A DNA stretch of 64,000 bases from Allobosea sp. (GTDB taxonomy: Bacteria > Pseudomonadota > Alphaproteobacteria > Rhizobiales > Beijerinckiaceae), in the NCBI RefSeq assembly GCF_030695125.1, contig NZ_JAUYTP010000032.1, positions 62,001 to 126,000 on the forward strand. The letters run 5' to 3'. The position numbers and the translations under genes were made by a program. The notes under the pieces were generated by a model. The model did no database searches. It saw only the letters and a list, made by a program, of their open reading frames with translations, and was not told the origin of the DNA. Each line of letters begins with the position of its first letter. The stretch's first letter is position 1. This document shows, piece after piece, positions 9,949 through 18,298 of the stretch.

Positions 9949-10992
9949 ATGCGCATCGAGAACGACCCCAAGCTCGATTTCCGCGACGTTCTGATTCGCC
10001 CCAAGCGCTCGACGCTGGGCAGCCGCGCCGAGGTCGACGTCCACCGCTCCTTCCGCTTCGCCCATACCGGGCGGGACTGGACCGGCTTTCCGCTGATCGC
10101 CGCGAACATGGATGTGGTCGGCACCATGGCGATGGCCCGCGCCCTGTTTCGCCATGGCGCGATGGTGGCGCTGCACAAGCATTACGGCGCCGAGGAGCTC
10201 GCCGCCTTCTTCCGCGAACCGGAATCGGCCAACGCCTTCTTCTCGCTGGGCACGACGCAGGCCGACCACGACAAGCTCGCCCGCGTCCACGCGCAGTCGC
10301 CGATCAGCAAGATCTGCCTCGACGTCGCCAATGGCTACACCGAGAAGTTCGTCGAGACGGTCAAGGCGACCCGGGACGAGTATCCCGATGCCGTGATCAT
10401 GGCCGGCAATGTCGTCACCGGCGACATGACCGAGGCGCTGATCCTGGCCGGGGCCGACATCGTCAAGGTCGGGATCGGGCCGGGCTCGGTCTGCACCACC
10501 CGGAAGATGACCGGCGTCGGCTATCCGCAGCTGTCGGCCATCATCGAATGCGCTGATGCCGCCCATGGGCTGAAAGGCCTGGTCTGCGGCGATGGCGGCG
10601 TCACCGTGCCGGGCGACCTCGCCAAGGGCTATGGCGCCGGCGCCGATTTCATGATGCTCGGCGGCATGCTGGCGGGCCATGACGAATGCGAGGGCGACAT
10701 CCGCTACGAGGAGCGCGGGGGTGAGAAGGTCCCCGTCGCGATGACCTTCTACGGCATGTCTTCCGACACCGCGATGAAGCGCTATTCCGGCGGCGTCGCG
10801 AAGTACCGCGCCTCCGAGGGCAAGACGGTCGAGGTTCCCTATCGCGGCCCGGTCGAGGGCACGATGCAGGAGCTGATGGGCGGCGTGCGCTCGGCGATGA
10901 CCTATATCGGCGCCGTCCGGCTCAAGGAGGTGCCCAAGCGCACCACCTTCATCATGGTCGGCAGCCAGCTGAACACCGTCTTCGGAGGATAG
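9949..10992 (+). CDS. guaC: GMP reductase
   Basis: Converts GMP to IMP and ammonia using NADPH, returning guanine nucleotides to the purine pool. The 347-residue length equals that of the enterobacterial GuaC. The TIM-barrel landmarks are visible: the N-terminal block [33 protein letters not shown], the catalytic-loop cysteine in [11 protein letters not shown] (about residue 182), [11 protein letters not shown] and [13 protein letters not shown]. The CBS insert that marks IMP dehydrogenase is absent, which separates the two enzymes. The frame is open far upstream, but the ATG at 9949 matches the family start and is preceded by a GAAGG ribosome site. The next gene follows after 3 bp, so the two are probably co-transcribed. 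Confidence 0.95.
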   Translation: MRIENDPKLDFRDVLIRPKRSTLGSRAEVDVHRSFRFAHTGRDWTGFPLIAANMDVVGTMAMARALFRHGAMVALHKHYGAEELAAFFREPESANAFFSLGTTQADHDKLARVHAQSPISKICLDVANGYTEKFVETVKATRDEYPDAVIMAGNVVTGDMTEALILAGADIVKVGIGPGSVCTTRKMTGVGYPQLSAIIECADAAHGLKGLVCGDGGVTVPGDLAKGYGAGADFMMLGGMLAGHDECEGDIRYEERGGEKVPVAMTFYGMSSDTAMKRYSGGVAKYRASEGKTVEVPYRGPVEGTMQELMGGVRSAMTYIGAVRLKEVPKRTTFIMVGSQLNTVFGG

Positions 10993-10995
10993 CTC

Positions 10996-11379
10996 TTGCA
11001 GGCTGGCGTATGCGCCGTTCTCGTCCACGTATCCGACATGGACGAAGGTATGTCGTGGTATCGAAACGCTTTTCCTCATGCTGCGCTCGAGGTCAGCTAC
11101 CCGTCCGGCTTCGCCTTCCTGAAGATCGGGACGACCCAGCTCGAGATCGTTCCCGCCGACGAAAAGGTCGGCAGCGGCGCCGCCGGTTCGGTCGTGTATT
11201 GGTGGACGGATGACTTCGAGAGGTCGCTGGCCGGCTTGAAGGCGGCCGGCGCGGTCCTTTACCGCGGCCCATTGAAGATCGACCATGAGCTTTGGATGTG
11301 TCAGCTACGCGACCCATGGGGCAACTGCATCGGCATCCGGGGTCCGCTTGCCGGAGATCGATTGGACGCCGTGCCTTGA
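10996..11379 (+). CDS. VOC (glyoxalase/bleomycin-resistance) family protein
   Basis: A 127-residue vicinal-oxygen-chelate fold protein. Family pattern visible: VLVHVSDMDEGMSWYRNAF at the N-terminus, a central SVVYWWTDDFE segment, and C-terminal QLRDPWGNCIGIRGP. Metal ligands of true glyoxalases are only partly matched, so an enzymatic role is uncertain. The only in-frame start that fits is TTG at 10996, just after the guaC stop. The GGAGG embedded in the end of guaC (10985-10989) lies at ideal distance and supports this rare start and translational coupling. Substrate unknown. Confidence 0.8.
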   Translation: MQAGVCAVLVHVSDMDEGMSWYRNAFPHAALEVSYPSGFAFLKIGTTQLEIVPADEKVGSGAAGSVVYWWTDDFERSLAGLKAAGAVLYRGPLKIDHELWMCQLRDPWGNCIGIRGPLAGDRLDAVP

Positions 11380-11402
11380 GCGACATCGACCCGCTACCGC
11401 TC

Positions 11403-11420
11403 GCGGCTCGACTGTTGCAT
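11403..11420 (+). promoter_or_regulatory. Possible sigma-54 promoter of aapJ
   Basis: The sequence CGGCTCGACTGTTGCAT has GG and GC separated by ten bases, and its TTGCA matches the -12 part of the sigma-54 consensus. It lies about 50 bp before aapJ. Aap uptake in rhizobia is known to respond to nitrogen status. The -24 half is imperfect (CGGCTC instead of TGGCAC), so this is tentative. Confidence 0.3.
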
Positions 11421-11470
11421 AGTCGCGCCCGGAACGTAGAGAGCCGCCAACGGCTCCGGGAGAACCGACC

Positions 11471-12502
11471 ATGAAGACAATGATTTTGACGGCGGCCGCA
11501 ACGGTCGCCATGGGCGCGTCACTGGCGAGCGCCCAGCAACTCGCCCCGAGCCCGACACTCGATGCGATCAAGGCGCGCGGCCATATCGAATGCGGCGTGC
11601 ATCTCGGCCTGCCGGGCTTCTCCTTCGCCGACGACAAGGGCGAGTGGACCGGCCTCGACGTCGATTACTGCAAGGCGCTGGCCGCCGCCGTGCTCGGCGA
11701 CGCCAAGAAGGTCAAGTTCACGCCGACCTCGGTGCAGCAGCGCTGGCCGATCCTGCAGTCGGGCCAGGTCGACCTGCTCTCGCGCAACTCGACCATCACC
11801 TTCTCGCGCAACGCCTCGCTGGGCCTGAACTTCCAGGGCATCAATTTCTACGAAGGCCAGACCTTCATCGTCCGCAAGGCGACCAACGCCAAGAGCGCGG
11901 CTGATCTCGACGGCGCCTCGGTCTGCGTCGCCGCCGGCTCGACCGAAGAGAAGAACGCCTCCGATTGGTTCCTCGAGCGCAATCTCAAGGTCACCATCAC
12001 CAATTTCCAGAAGAACGACGACGCCATCGCCGCCTATGACGCCGGTCGCTGCGACGCCTACACCGCCGGCGTCGGCGCGCTCGCCGGCCAGCGCGCCAAG
12101 CTCAAGGTCCCCGCCGACCACATCATCCTGACCCAGCCGATCTCCAACGATCCGCAGGGTCCCGTCACCCGCTGGGGCGACGAGCGCTGGCAGCTCGTCG
12201 TGCGCTGGGTGCTGAACGGCACGATCGCCGCCGAGATGCTGGGCGTGACCTCCGCCAATGTCGACCAGATGAAGGCGAGCTCCAAGAACTCGGAAGTCCG
12301 CCGCCTGCTCGGCGCCGAGGGCAATTTCGGCGCGATGATGGGGCTGTCCAACGACTGGATGTACAACGCCATCAAGCAGGTCGGGAATTACGGCGAGAGC
12401 TTCGAGCGCACCGTCGGCATGGGCTCGGGCCTGAAGCTCGAGCGTGGCCAGAACCAGCTCTGGACCAAGGGCGGCCTGCTCTTCACCCCGCCCTTCCAGT
12501 GA
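11471..12502 (+). CDS. aapJ: General L-amino acid ABC transporter, periplasmic substrate-binding protein
   Basis: Periplasmic receptor of a polar amino-acid uptake system. The 343-residue protein has a signal peptide (MKTMILTAAATVAMGASLASA, cleavage before QQL). The type II binding fold starts with LDAIKARGHIECGVHLGLPGFSF and continues with WTGLDVDYCKALAAAV and the RW...DLLSRNSTITFSRN region. AapJ/BztA-type proteins are about 340 residues, longer than HisJ-type receptors of about 250, and the match runs end to end. Two permease genes of the same system follow. The spacing to aapQ is unusually long (166 bp) because a nested palindrome sits there. Confidence 0.93.
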   Translation: MKTMILTAAATVAMGASLASAQQLAPSPTLDAIKARGHIECGVHLGLPGFSFADDKGEWTGLDVDYCKALAAAVLGDAKKVKFTPTSVQQRWPILQSGQVDLLSRNSTITFSRNASLGLNFQGINFYEGQTFIVRKATNAKSAADLDGASVCVAAGSTEEKNASDWFLERNLKVTITNFQKNDDAIAAYDAGRCDAYTAGVGALAGQRAKLKVPADHIILTQPISNDPQGPVTRWGDERWQLVVRWVLNGTIAAEMLGVTSANVDQMKASSKNSEVRRLLGAEGNFGAMMGLSNDWMYNAIKQVGNYGESFERTVGMGSGLKLERGQNQLWTKGGLLFTPPFQ

Positions 12503-12514
12503 GAGAGTAGGGCT

Positions 12515-12641
12515 GTCGTTCCGGGGCATGCCGCAGGCATGAACCCGGAACCCACGACGGGGTTGTTCGACGGCCGGTGGCGTCAAGCGATCACCCGGTC
12601 GTGGGTTCCGGGTTCTTCGCTTCGCGAAGCCCCGGAATGAC
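12515..12641. repeat. Nested-palindrome intergenic element, copy 2, inside the aap operon
   Basis: Outer arm GTCGTTCCGGGGC (12515-12527) pairs with GCCCCGGAATGAC (12629-12641), with one G-T mismatch. The inner arm is a perfect 18-bp inverted repeat, GAACCCGGAACCCACGAC (12541-12558) against 12598-12615. It is closely related to the copy at 39883. Its place between the receptor gene and the first permease gene suggests a role in lowering permease expression or stabilising aapJ mRNA. Confidence 0.88.
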
Positions 12642-12668
12642 ATCCCCTGCCAGGATGACGTCGCCATC

Positions 12669-13832
12669 GTGACCAAAGCCCTCGCCCTCTTCAACGACAA
12701 GCGCGTCCGCGACTGGATCTACCAGGCGGCGCTGCTGCTCGGGCTCGTGGCCCTGACCGTCTTCTTCGTGCGCAACGCCTCGGAGAACATGGTCAAGGCC
12801 GGCATCGCCTCGGGATTCGATTTCCTCTGGCGCAATTCGGGCATCGACGTGCCCTTCGTGCTGACGAACTACACCCGCGCCAGCCCGATCATCGACCTGT
12901 TCTGGGTCGGCGTGGTCAACACGCTGCTGGTGACGGTCGTGGCCCTGGTCCTCGCGACGGGGCTCGGCTTCGTCATCGGCATCGCGCGCCTGTCCTCGCA
13001 CTGGCTGCTCTCGACCATCGCCGGCGCCTATATCGAGTTCGTCCGCAACATCCCGCTGCTGTTTTTCGTGCTGTTCTGGTATTTCGGCGTCATCGCGGCC
13101 CTGCCCGCGCCGCGCGACAGCGTCAGCGTCTTCGGCGTCGCCTTCCTCAACAATCGCGGCCTGACCATTCCGCTGCCGGAGGTGCCGGCGAATTTCCGCT
13201 GGGCTCTGGCCGCGATCCTGCTGTCATGGCTGGCGCAGGCCCTGGTCTCGGTCTGGGCCCGCCGCCGCAAGGACCGCACGGGACAGGATGCGCCGATGCT
13301 GGCGATCGGCCTCACGTTGATCCTGCTCGTCCCGGCGCTGGCGGTGACCTGGGCGAGCCTGACGACAGGCTGGGACATTCCGGTCCTGCGCGGCTTCAAC
13401 TACCGCGGCGGCTTCGTCATCATCCCCGAATTCGTCGCGCTTCTGGCGGCGCTGGTGACCTACACGGCCGGATTCATCGCCGAGATCGTGCGCGGTGGCA
13501 TCCAGGCGGTGCCCCATGGCCAGGTCGAGGCCGCCTCCGCGCTCGGCCTGCGGCCGTTCCAGACGTTGCGCCTCGTCACCATCCCGCAGGCGCTGCGGGT
13601 GATGATCCCGCCGCTGACCAACCAGTATCTCAACGTGCTCAAGAACTCGTCCTTCGGCGCCGCGATCGCCTATCCCGACGTGGTCAGCCTGTTCATGGGC
13701 TCGGCGCTTAACAACACCGGCCAGGCGATCGAGATCATCGCGATGACGCTCGCCGTCTATCTCGTCATCGGCCTCGCCGTCTCGGCCTTCATGAACTGGT
13801 ACAACGCCCGCATCGCCCTGGTGACGCGATGA
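12669..13832 (+). CDS. aapQ: General L-amino acid ABC transporter, permease (AapQ type)
   Basis: One of two inner-membrane permeases of the polar amino-acid importer. The 387-residue protein has an N-terminal helix (about 18-35), the His/Glu/Gln/Arg/opine permease core starting with WVGVVNTLLVTVVALVLA, the YIEFVRNIPLLFFVLFWYFG segment, a polar insert of about 100 residues usual in AapQ/BztB, and the ATPase-docking EAA loop (EAASALGLRPFQTLRLVTIP). A GTG start at 12669 is used. The stop overlaps the next start (ATGA), so translation of the two permeases is coupled. The two permeases normally form a heterodimer. Confidence 0.93.
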   Translation: MTKALALFNDKRVRDWIYQAALLLGLVALTVFFVRNASENMVKAGIASGFDFLWRNSGIDVPFVLTNYTRASPIIDLFWVGVVNTLLVTVVALVLATGLGFVIGIARLSSHWLLSTIAGAYIEFVRNIPLLFFVLFWYFGVIAALPAPRDSVSVFGVAFLNNRGLTIPLPEVPANFRWALAAILLSWLAQALVSVWARRRKDRTGQDAPMLAIGLTLILLVPALAVTWASLTTGWDIPVLRGFNYRGGFVIIPEFVALLAALVTYTAGFIAEIVRGGIQAVPHGQVEAASALGLRPFQTLRLVTIPQALRVMIPPLTNQYLNVLKNSSFGAAIAYPDVVSLFMGSALNNTGQAIEIIAMTLAVYLVIGLAVSAFMNWYNARIALVTR

Positions 13833-14878
13833 CCGCGGCATCGACCTCTCTCTGGCGCCGGCGCCTGTTCGGGACGCCTGCGACCGGCGTCGTCACCGTC
13901 CTGCTGGCGGCGGCGATCGCCTGGTTCGCGATCCCGATCATCCGTTGGGCGCTGATCGATGCGAGCTGGAGCGGCACGACACGGGCCGACTGCTCAGCGG
14001 GCGGCGCCTGCTGGGTCTTCGTCAAGGCCCGCTTCGGCCAGTTCATGTACGGGCTCTACCCGCAGGACGAGCGCTGGCGCGCCGATCTCGCTGGGATAAT
14101 CTTTGTCCTCGCCACCGCGGCCGTCGTCTTCGCGCCGCCGCGCTTAAGACTGAAGCTGGCGGTCGCGGCGCTGGTCGTGCTGCCGCCGCTCGGCATCTGG
14201 CTGCTCGCGGGTGGTTTCGGCCTGCGCTGGATCGAGACGCGCGAATGGGGCGGGCTGATGCTGACCCTGTTCATCTCGGTCTATGCCAGCCTGATCGCGA
14301 TCCCGCTCGGCATCCTGCTCGCACTCGGGCGCCAGTCGCAGCTCAAGATCGTCCGGCTGATCAGCGTGCTGTTCATCGAGTTCTGGCGCGGCGTGCCGAT
14401 TATCGCCGTGATCTTCCTGGCCTCGCTGCTGCTGCCGCTGATCCTGCCCGGCGGTATCGGCATCGACCGCCTGGCGCGCGCCGTGATCGGGCTCGGCCTC
14501 GTCATCGCCGCCTATATGGCGGAGGCCGTCCGCGGCGGCCTGCAGGCGCTGCCGCCGGGCCAGCGCGAAGCCGCGACCGCGCTCGGCCTGAGCTACTGGA
14601 AGGCGACGGGGCTGATCATCCTGCCCCAGGCGCTGCGGATCTCGCTGCCGGCGATGACCAACGAGTTCATCGCGCTGGTGAAGAACACGACGCTCGTCCT
14701 GGTGGTCTCGATCCTCGACCTGCTCGGCATCGCCCAGGCCTCGCTCGCCGACCCCGCCTGGGTCGGCATGAGCATGGAGGCTTATGTCTTCTCGGGCTCG
14801 ATCTACTGGCTGATCTGCTTTGCCCTCTCGCGCTGGAGCCGGCATCTGGAGACGCTCGGCCGGCGCCAGCATCGCTGA
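13829..14878 (+). CDS. aapM: General L-amino acid ABC transporter, permease (AapM type)
   Basis: Second permease of the importer, 349 residues, partner of the preceding permease. It shows several N-terminal helices, then the conserved core LMLTLFISVYASLIAIPLGI, LFIEFWRGVPIIAVIFLASL, and the EAA loop REAATALGLSYWKATGLIILPQ that contacts the ATPase. Its start overlaps the aapQ stop by four bases. No AapP-type ATPase follows: a terminator-like hairpin comes 28 bp after the stop, and then gcrA reads from the other strand. The transporter must therefore borrow an ATPase encoded elsewhere, or the operon has lost its last gene. Confidence 0.93.
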   Translation: MTAASTSLWRRRLFGTPATGVVTVLLAAAIAWFAIPIIRWALIDASWSGTTRADCSAGGACWVFVKARFGQFMYGLYPQDERWRADLAGIIFVLATAAVVFAPPRLRLKLAVAALVVLPPLGIWLLAGGFGLRWIETREWGGLMLTLFISVYASLIAIPLGILLALGRQSQLKIVRLISVLFIEFWRGVPIIAVIFLASLLLPLILPGGIGIDRLARAVIGLGLVIAAYMAEAVRGGLQALPPGQREAATALGLSYWKATGLIILPQALRISLPAMTNEFIALVKNTTLVLVVSILDLLGIAQASLADPAWVGMSMEAYVFSGSIYWLICFALSRWSRHLETLGRRQHR

Positions 14879-14906
14879 GCGGGCTGGGCGGACGAGACCC
14901 AAAGAA

Positions 14907-14930
14907 AAAGCCGACCTCGCGGCCGGCTTT
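14907..14930. terminator. Hairpin between convergent aapM and gcrA
   Basis: AAAGCCG at 14907-14913 pairs with CGGCTTT at 14924-14930 with a GC-rich loop. Short A/T runs on both sides would let it end transcription from either direction, which suits two convergent genes. Confidence 0.65.
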
Positions 14931-14955
14931 GTCGATCATCTCAAAGTGTCGCGTG

Positions 14956-15528
14956 TCAGGCGCGGGCCACCTTGCCGCGATCGCGCCGGCGGTCGGAAGC
15001 CGGCTGGTAGGCGATGCGGGAGTGGTAGGTGCAATAGGGCATGCCGGTCTGCGAACGGCCGCCGCAGAAGCGGAACTCCGCCGTCGTCGGGTCGCCCATC
15101 GGCCAGCGGCACATATACTCGCGCAGCTCCATGATCGTGACGCGCTCGGAGAACGGGATCACCACATCCTCGGACGGTGCGGGGGCGGGCTCGACCTCGG
15201 CCTGCGCCTCGGGGGCATACTGCGCCGCAAGCGCATTGGCGCCGCGGGTCATGCCGCCCTGCACGGTAGCCTGGCCGCCGGTCATCGGGTGGCTGGGCGA
15301 ACGGGTCGGCGTCTTTCGCGGCGCGGCACTGCGCGGCGCGCTGGCTGCGGCGGGGTTCTTGGCGCGGCCCGACAGGCCGAGCCGATGCACCTTCCCGATG
15401 ACGGCGTTGCGGGTCACGCTGCCGAGTTCGGCGGCGATCTGGCTGGCGCTCAGGCCGTCGCTCCAGAGCTTCTTCAAAAGCTCGACGCGCTCCTCAGTCC
15501 ATGCTCCGGCTTCGTTCATCGGGCTCAC
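14956..15528 (-). CDS. gcrA: Cell-cycle regulator GcrA
   Basis: GcrA is a sigma-70 cofactor of alphaproteobacteria that binds CcrM-methylated GANTC sites and raises transcription of cell-cycle and division genes. The 190-residue protein shows the diagnostic N-terminal helix-turn-helix (WTEERVELLKKLWSDGLSAS and VTRNAVIGKVHRLGL), a Pro/Ala-rich middle, and the C-terminal sigma-binding region with CRWPMGDP, FRFCGG and MPYCTYHSR. Two in-frame ATGs (15528 and 15519) are possible; other family members often begin close to the WT..RVE block. It is divergent from argD, and the interval between them carries a dense cluster of GANTC sites, suggesting self-regulation through DNA methylation. Confidence 0.96.
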   Translation of the reverse strand: MSPMNEAGAWTEERVELLKKLWSDGLSASQIAAELGSVTRNAVIGKVHRLGLSGRAKNPAAASAPRSAAPRKTPTRSPSHPMTGGQATVQGGMTRGANALAAQYAPEAQAEVEPAPAPSEDVVIPFSERVTIMELREYMCRWPMGDPTTAEFRFCGGRSQTGMPYCTYHSRIAYQPASDRRRDRGKVARA

Positions 15529-15581
15529 CTGTCTTGTCCGGACGGCTCCTGGCGGGGCCGTCCTAGGGGCGGATCATGGCG

Positions 15582-15774
15582 GAATCCGATACCGCGGCGC
15601 CCGTCGCAGGACGGGGGCCGTTACAGCCGAAACTGACAGGTACAGGGGTCGCCGCACGAGATGTCGTATCTGACGAGGGCGACCCTACAAGATGCGATGA
15701 CTCGGCCACAAGAGTCGCCGAATCGGAAAACGCTTTTTCCCCAGACGATTCGTCAATCGCCCGTCAAGCGAATC
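15582..15774. promoter_or_regulatory. Cluster of six GANTC (CcrM) sites upstream of gcrA
   Basis: GANTC occurs at 15582, 15699, 15712, 15720, 15747 and 15770; the last five fall within 76 bp. At this GC content about one site per 300 bp would be expected. An inverted repeat GGAAAA-CGCT-TTTTCC (15725-15740) sits in the middle, and two TTGACG hexamers face gcrA. Methylation-dependent control of gcrA, possibly by GcrA itself, is inferred. Confidence 0.7.
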
Positions 15775-15829
15775 CTTTCGGCAACACTGCCGTTGCGACG
15801 TCCCGCCTTCGCGCGGCCGCGTCTCAGAA

Positions 15830-15858
15830 TTGACAGCAGCCATGCCCTTTTGCATAGT
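15830..15858 (+). promoter_or_regulatory. Sigma-70 type promoter reading toward argD
   Basis: TTGACA at 15830-15835 and CATAGT at 15853-15858 with a 17-bp spacer. A start near 15865 would give a leader of about 225 nt before the argD start. Confidence 0.65.
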
Positions 15859-15864
15859 TCCAAC

Positions 15865-16090
15865 CAGAGACCGCCGCCCTTTCGGGCGGCGCTTATGTTT
15901 TGCGGATCAGGATCTTTCAATCCATGCGGATGACGGCGCGACGAGAGGTCGGAACCGGACTGCGACGATAACGTCGTCGCCGGGTCGTAATCGGCTGCAC
16001 AGCCTCAGCGTCTGTGCCGGCCAGCCCGGGCCACCGTTTTCAGTCCAGCGCCCATCTGTTCCCCATTGCCCGTTGCAAGGATCGCATCCC
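15865..16090 (+). other. Long structured argD leader
   Basis: Just after the predicted start, GCCGCCC-TTTC-GGGCGGC (15873-15890) forms a strong hairpin followed by GCTTATGTTTT. Further on, GCGACGA...TCGTCGC near 15960-15980 forms a second one. A 12-codon frame ([12 protein letters not shown], from 15896) has no arginine codons. It may be an attenuator or simply a stable leader; I recognise no known riboswitch. Confidence 0.4.
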
Positions 16091-17311
16091 ATGGCTTCCG
16101 CCCCTGTTTCCGCATCGCCATCCCTCCTGCTGCCGACCTATGCCCGCGCCCCCGTTGCTTTCGAGCGTGGCGAGGGCGCCTGGTCGATCACGGCTGACGG
16201 CACGCGCTATCTCGATTTCGGCGCCGGCATCGCCGTCAATGCGCTCGGTCATGCGCATCCGCATCTGGTCGCCGCGCTGACGGCGCAGGCCGGCAAGATC
16301 TGGCACACCTCCAACCTCTACACGATGCCCGAGGGCGAGAGGCTGGCGCGCCGGCTCTGCGATGCGACCTTCGCGCAGCGCGTCTTCTTCACCAATTCGG
16401 GCGCCGAGGCGAACGAGGCGGCCATCAAGATGGCGCGGAAGTACCATGCCGCGAAGGGCCATCCCGAGCGCTTCCGCATCATCACCTTCGAGGGCGCCTT
16501 CCATGGCCGCACGCTGGCGACCATCGCGGCCGGCGGCCAGCAGAAATACATCGACGGCTTCGGCCCCAAGGTCGACGGCTTCGACCAGGTCCCCTTCGGC
16601 GACCATGACGCGCTGAAGGCGGCGATCACCAGCGAAACCGCCGGCATCATGATCGAGCCGATCCAGGGCGAGGGCGGCTTGCGCTCGGTGCCGCCGCAAT
16701 GCCTGCGCGGCCTGCGCGAATTGTGCGACGAGCACGGGCTGATGCTGATCTTCGACGAGATCCAGACCGGCGTCGGCCGCACCGGCAAGTTCTTCGCTCA
16801 TGAACTTTCGGGCGTGACGCCCGACATCATGTCGGTCGCCAAGGGCATTGGCGGCGGTTTCCCGATGGGTGCCTGCCTCGCCACGGAAGAAGCCGCCTCG
16901 GGCATGACGCTGGGCACCCACGGCACCACCTTCGGCGGCAATCCGCTGGCCATGGCGGTCGGCAATGCGGTTCTGGACGTCATCCTGGCGCCGGGCTTCA
17001 TCGACCATGTCGCCCAGATCGCCCTGCGGCTGAAGCAGTCGCTGGCCGAGCTCAAGGACAAGCACCCGCAGGTCATCGCCGAGATCCGCGGCGAGGGGCT
17101 GATGCTCGGCCTCAAGCTCCACACGCTCAACACCGATTTCGTCGCCGAGGCTCGCGCCGCCGGGCTGCTCGTCGTCGCGGCCGGCGACAATGTCGTGCGC
17201 CTGCTGCCACCGCTGATCATCGGCGAGGCCGAGGTCGCCGAGGCGGTCGCCCGTCTCGACCGCGCGGCCTCCGCCACCGAAGCCGCGCTGAAGCGCCCCG
17301 CGGCGGAATAG
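16091..17311 (+). CDS. argD: Acetylornithine aminotransferase
   Basis: PLP-dependent class III aminotransferase that makes N-acetylornithine in arginine synthesis, and often serves as succinyldiaminopimelate aminotransferase in lysine synthesis. The 406-residue length is typical. Visible: [57 protein letters not shown] and the PLP-lysine motif [14 protein letters not shown] with the lysine at about residue 251. The frame is open upstream to 15830, but the ATG at 16091 is preceded by AAGGA and fits the family. It leads the argD-argF-hslO cluster found in many alphaproteobacteria. Confidence 0.96.
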   Translation: MASAPVSASPSLLLPTYARAPVAFERGEGAWSITADGTRYLDFGAGIAVNALGHAHPHLVAALTAQAGKIWHTSNLYTMPEGERLARRLCDATFAQRVFFTNSGAEANEAAIKMARKYHAAKGHPERFRIITFEGAFHGRTLATIAAGGQQKYIDGFGPKVDGFDQVPFGDHDALKAAITSETAGIMIEPIQGEGGLRSVPPQCLRGLRELCDEHGLMLIFDEIQTGVGRTGKFFAHELSGVTPDIMSVAKGIGGGFPMGACLATEEAASGMTLGTHGTTFGGNPLAMAVGNAVLDVILAPGFIDHVAQIALRLKQSLAELKDKHPQVIAEIRGEGLMLGLKLHTLNTDFVAEARAAGLLVVAAGDNVVRLLPPLIIGEAEVAEAVARLDRAASATEAALKRPAAE

Positions 17312-17377
17312 CGCCGGCTCATTGCGGCCGGGCTGTTCGTCCGGTCGGTTCATTCCAGGCAAGCGAAGGACGCGCCC

Positions 17378-18298
17378 GTGACGCGCCATTTCCTCGATCT
17401 CTCCGATTTTTCCGAAGCCCAGCTGCGCGCGATCCTGCGCGCCGGCGAGGAGATCAAGTCGCGCCGCCGCACCCCGGCGGCCGCCGGCGACCGCCTGCTC
17501 GAGGGCAAGGTCGTCGCCATGGTCTTCGAGCAGCCGAGCCTGCGCACGCGCGTGTCCTTCGATGTCGGCATCCGGGAACTCGGCGGCTCGCCGATGATGG
17601 TGACCGGCCGCGAGATCGAGCTCGGCGAGCGCGAGACCATTGCCGATACCGCCCGCGTGCTGTCGCGCTATGTCGATGCGATCATGATCCGCATGCTCGA
17701 CCATGACGCCGTGGTGGAGATGGCGAAATACGCCACCGTGCCAGTCATCAACGGGCTGACCAAGCGCCAGCATCCCTGCCAGGTCATGGCCGACGTCATG
17801 ACCTTCGAGGAGCGCAAGGGCTCGATCCAGGGCAAGCGCATCGCCTGGACCGGCGACACCAACAATGTCCTGACCTCCTGGATTCACGCCGCCGGCCGGC
17901 TCGATTTCGAACTCGCCATTGCGACGCCTGAGGAACTGGCGCCCCAGCAGGCCATCCTCGATTGGGCGAAGACGCAGGGCGCGAAGCTGACTCTGACGAC
18001 ACGGCCGGAAGCGGCGGTCGAGGGTGCCGATTGCGTCATCACCGATTGCTGGGTCTCGATGGGCGACGAGGAGGGCACGCGTCACAACCTGCTGCGGCCC
18101 TACCAGGTCGACGAGCGCCTGCTCGGCCGCGCCGAGAAGGACGCGATCTTCATGCATTGCCTGCCTGCCAGCCGGGGCGAGGAAGTCACCGACGGAGTGA
18201 TGGATGGGCCGCAATCGGCCGTCTTCGACGAGGCCGAGAACCGGCTTCATGCGCAGAAGGGCATTCTGGCCTGGTGCTTCGGCGGGGTCGCCGCCTGA
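17378..18298 (+). CDS. argF: Ornithine carbamoyltransferase
   Basis: Transfers the carbamoyl group from carbamoyl phosphate to ornithine, giving citrulline, in arginine synthesis. The 306-residue protein has the carbamoyl-phosphate motif in its alphaproteobacterial form (SLRTRVSF), the HPCQVMADV block, the ornithine loop [11 protein letters not shown] and the catalytic cysteine motif MHCLPASRG. The GTG at 17378 is preceded by AAGGAC. It follows argD by 66 bp, and its stop overlaps the hslO start (TGATG), so the last two genes are translationally coupled. Confidence 0.96.
   Translation: MTRHFLDLSDFSEAQLRAILRAGEEIKSRRRTPAAAGDRLLEGKVVAMVFEQPSLRTRVSFDVGIRELGGSPMMVTGREIELGERETIADTARVLSRYVDAIMIRMLDHDAVVEMAKYATVPVINGLTKRQHPCQVMADVMTFEERKGSIQGKRIAWTGDTNNVLTSWIHAAGRLDFELAIATPEELAPQQAILDWAKTQGAKLTLTTRPEAAVEGADCVITDCWVSMGDEEGTRHNLLRPYQVDERLLGRAEKDAIFMHCLPASRGEEVTDGVMDGPQSAVFDEAENRLHAQKGILAWCFGGVAA

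Noticed and set aside
15661-15933. 90-codon frame ending in the argD leader
   Set aside because: It covers the GANTC cluster and the promoter and looks like non-coding sequence; only its last 12 codons follow an ATG in the leader.
15954-15978. Possible EcfG promoter in the argD leader
   Set aside because: GGAAC-N16-CGTC misses the conserved last T, and a better sigma-70 promoter lies upstream.
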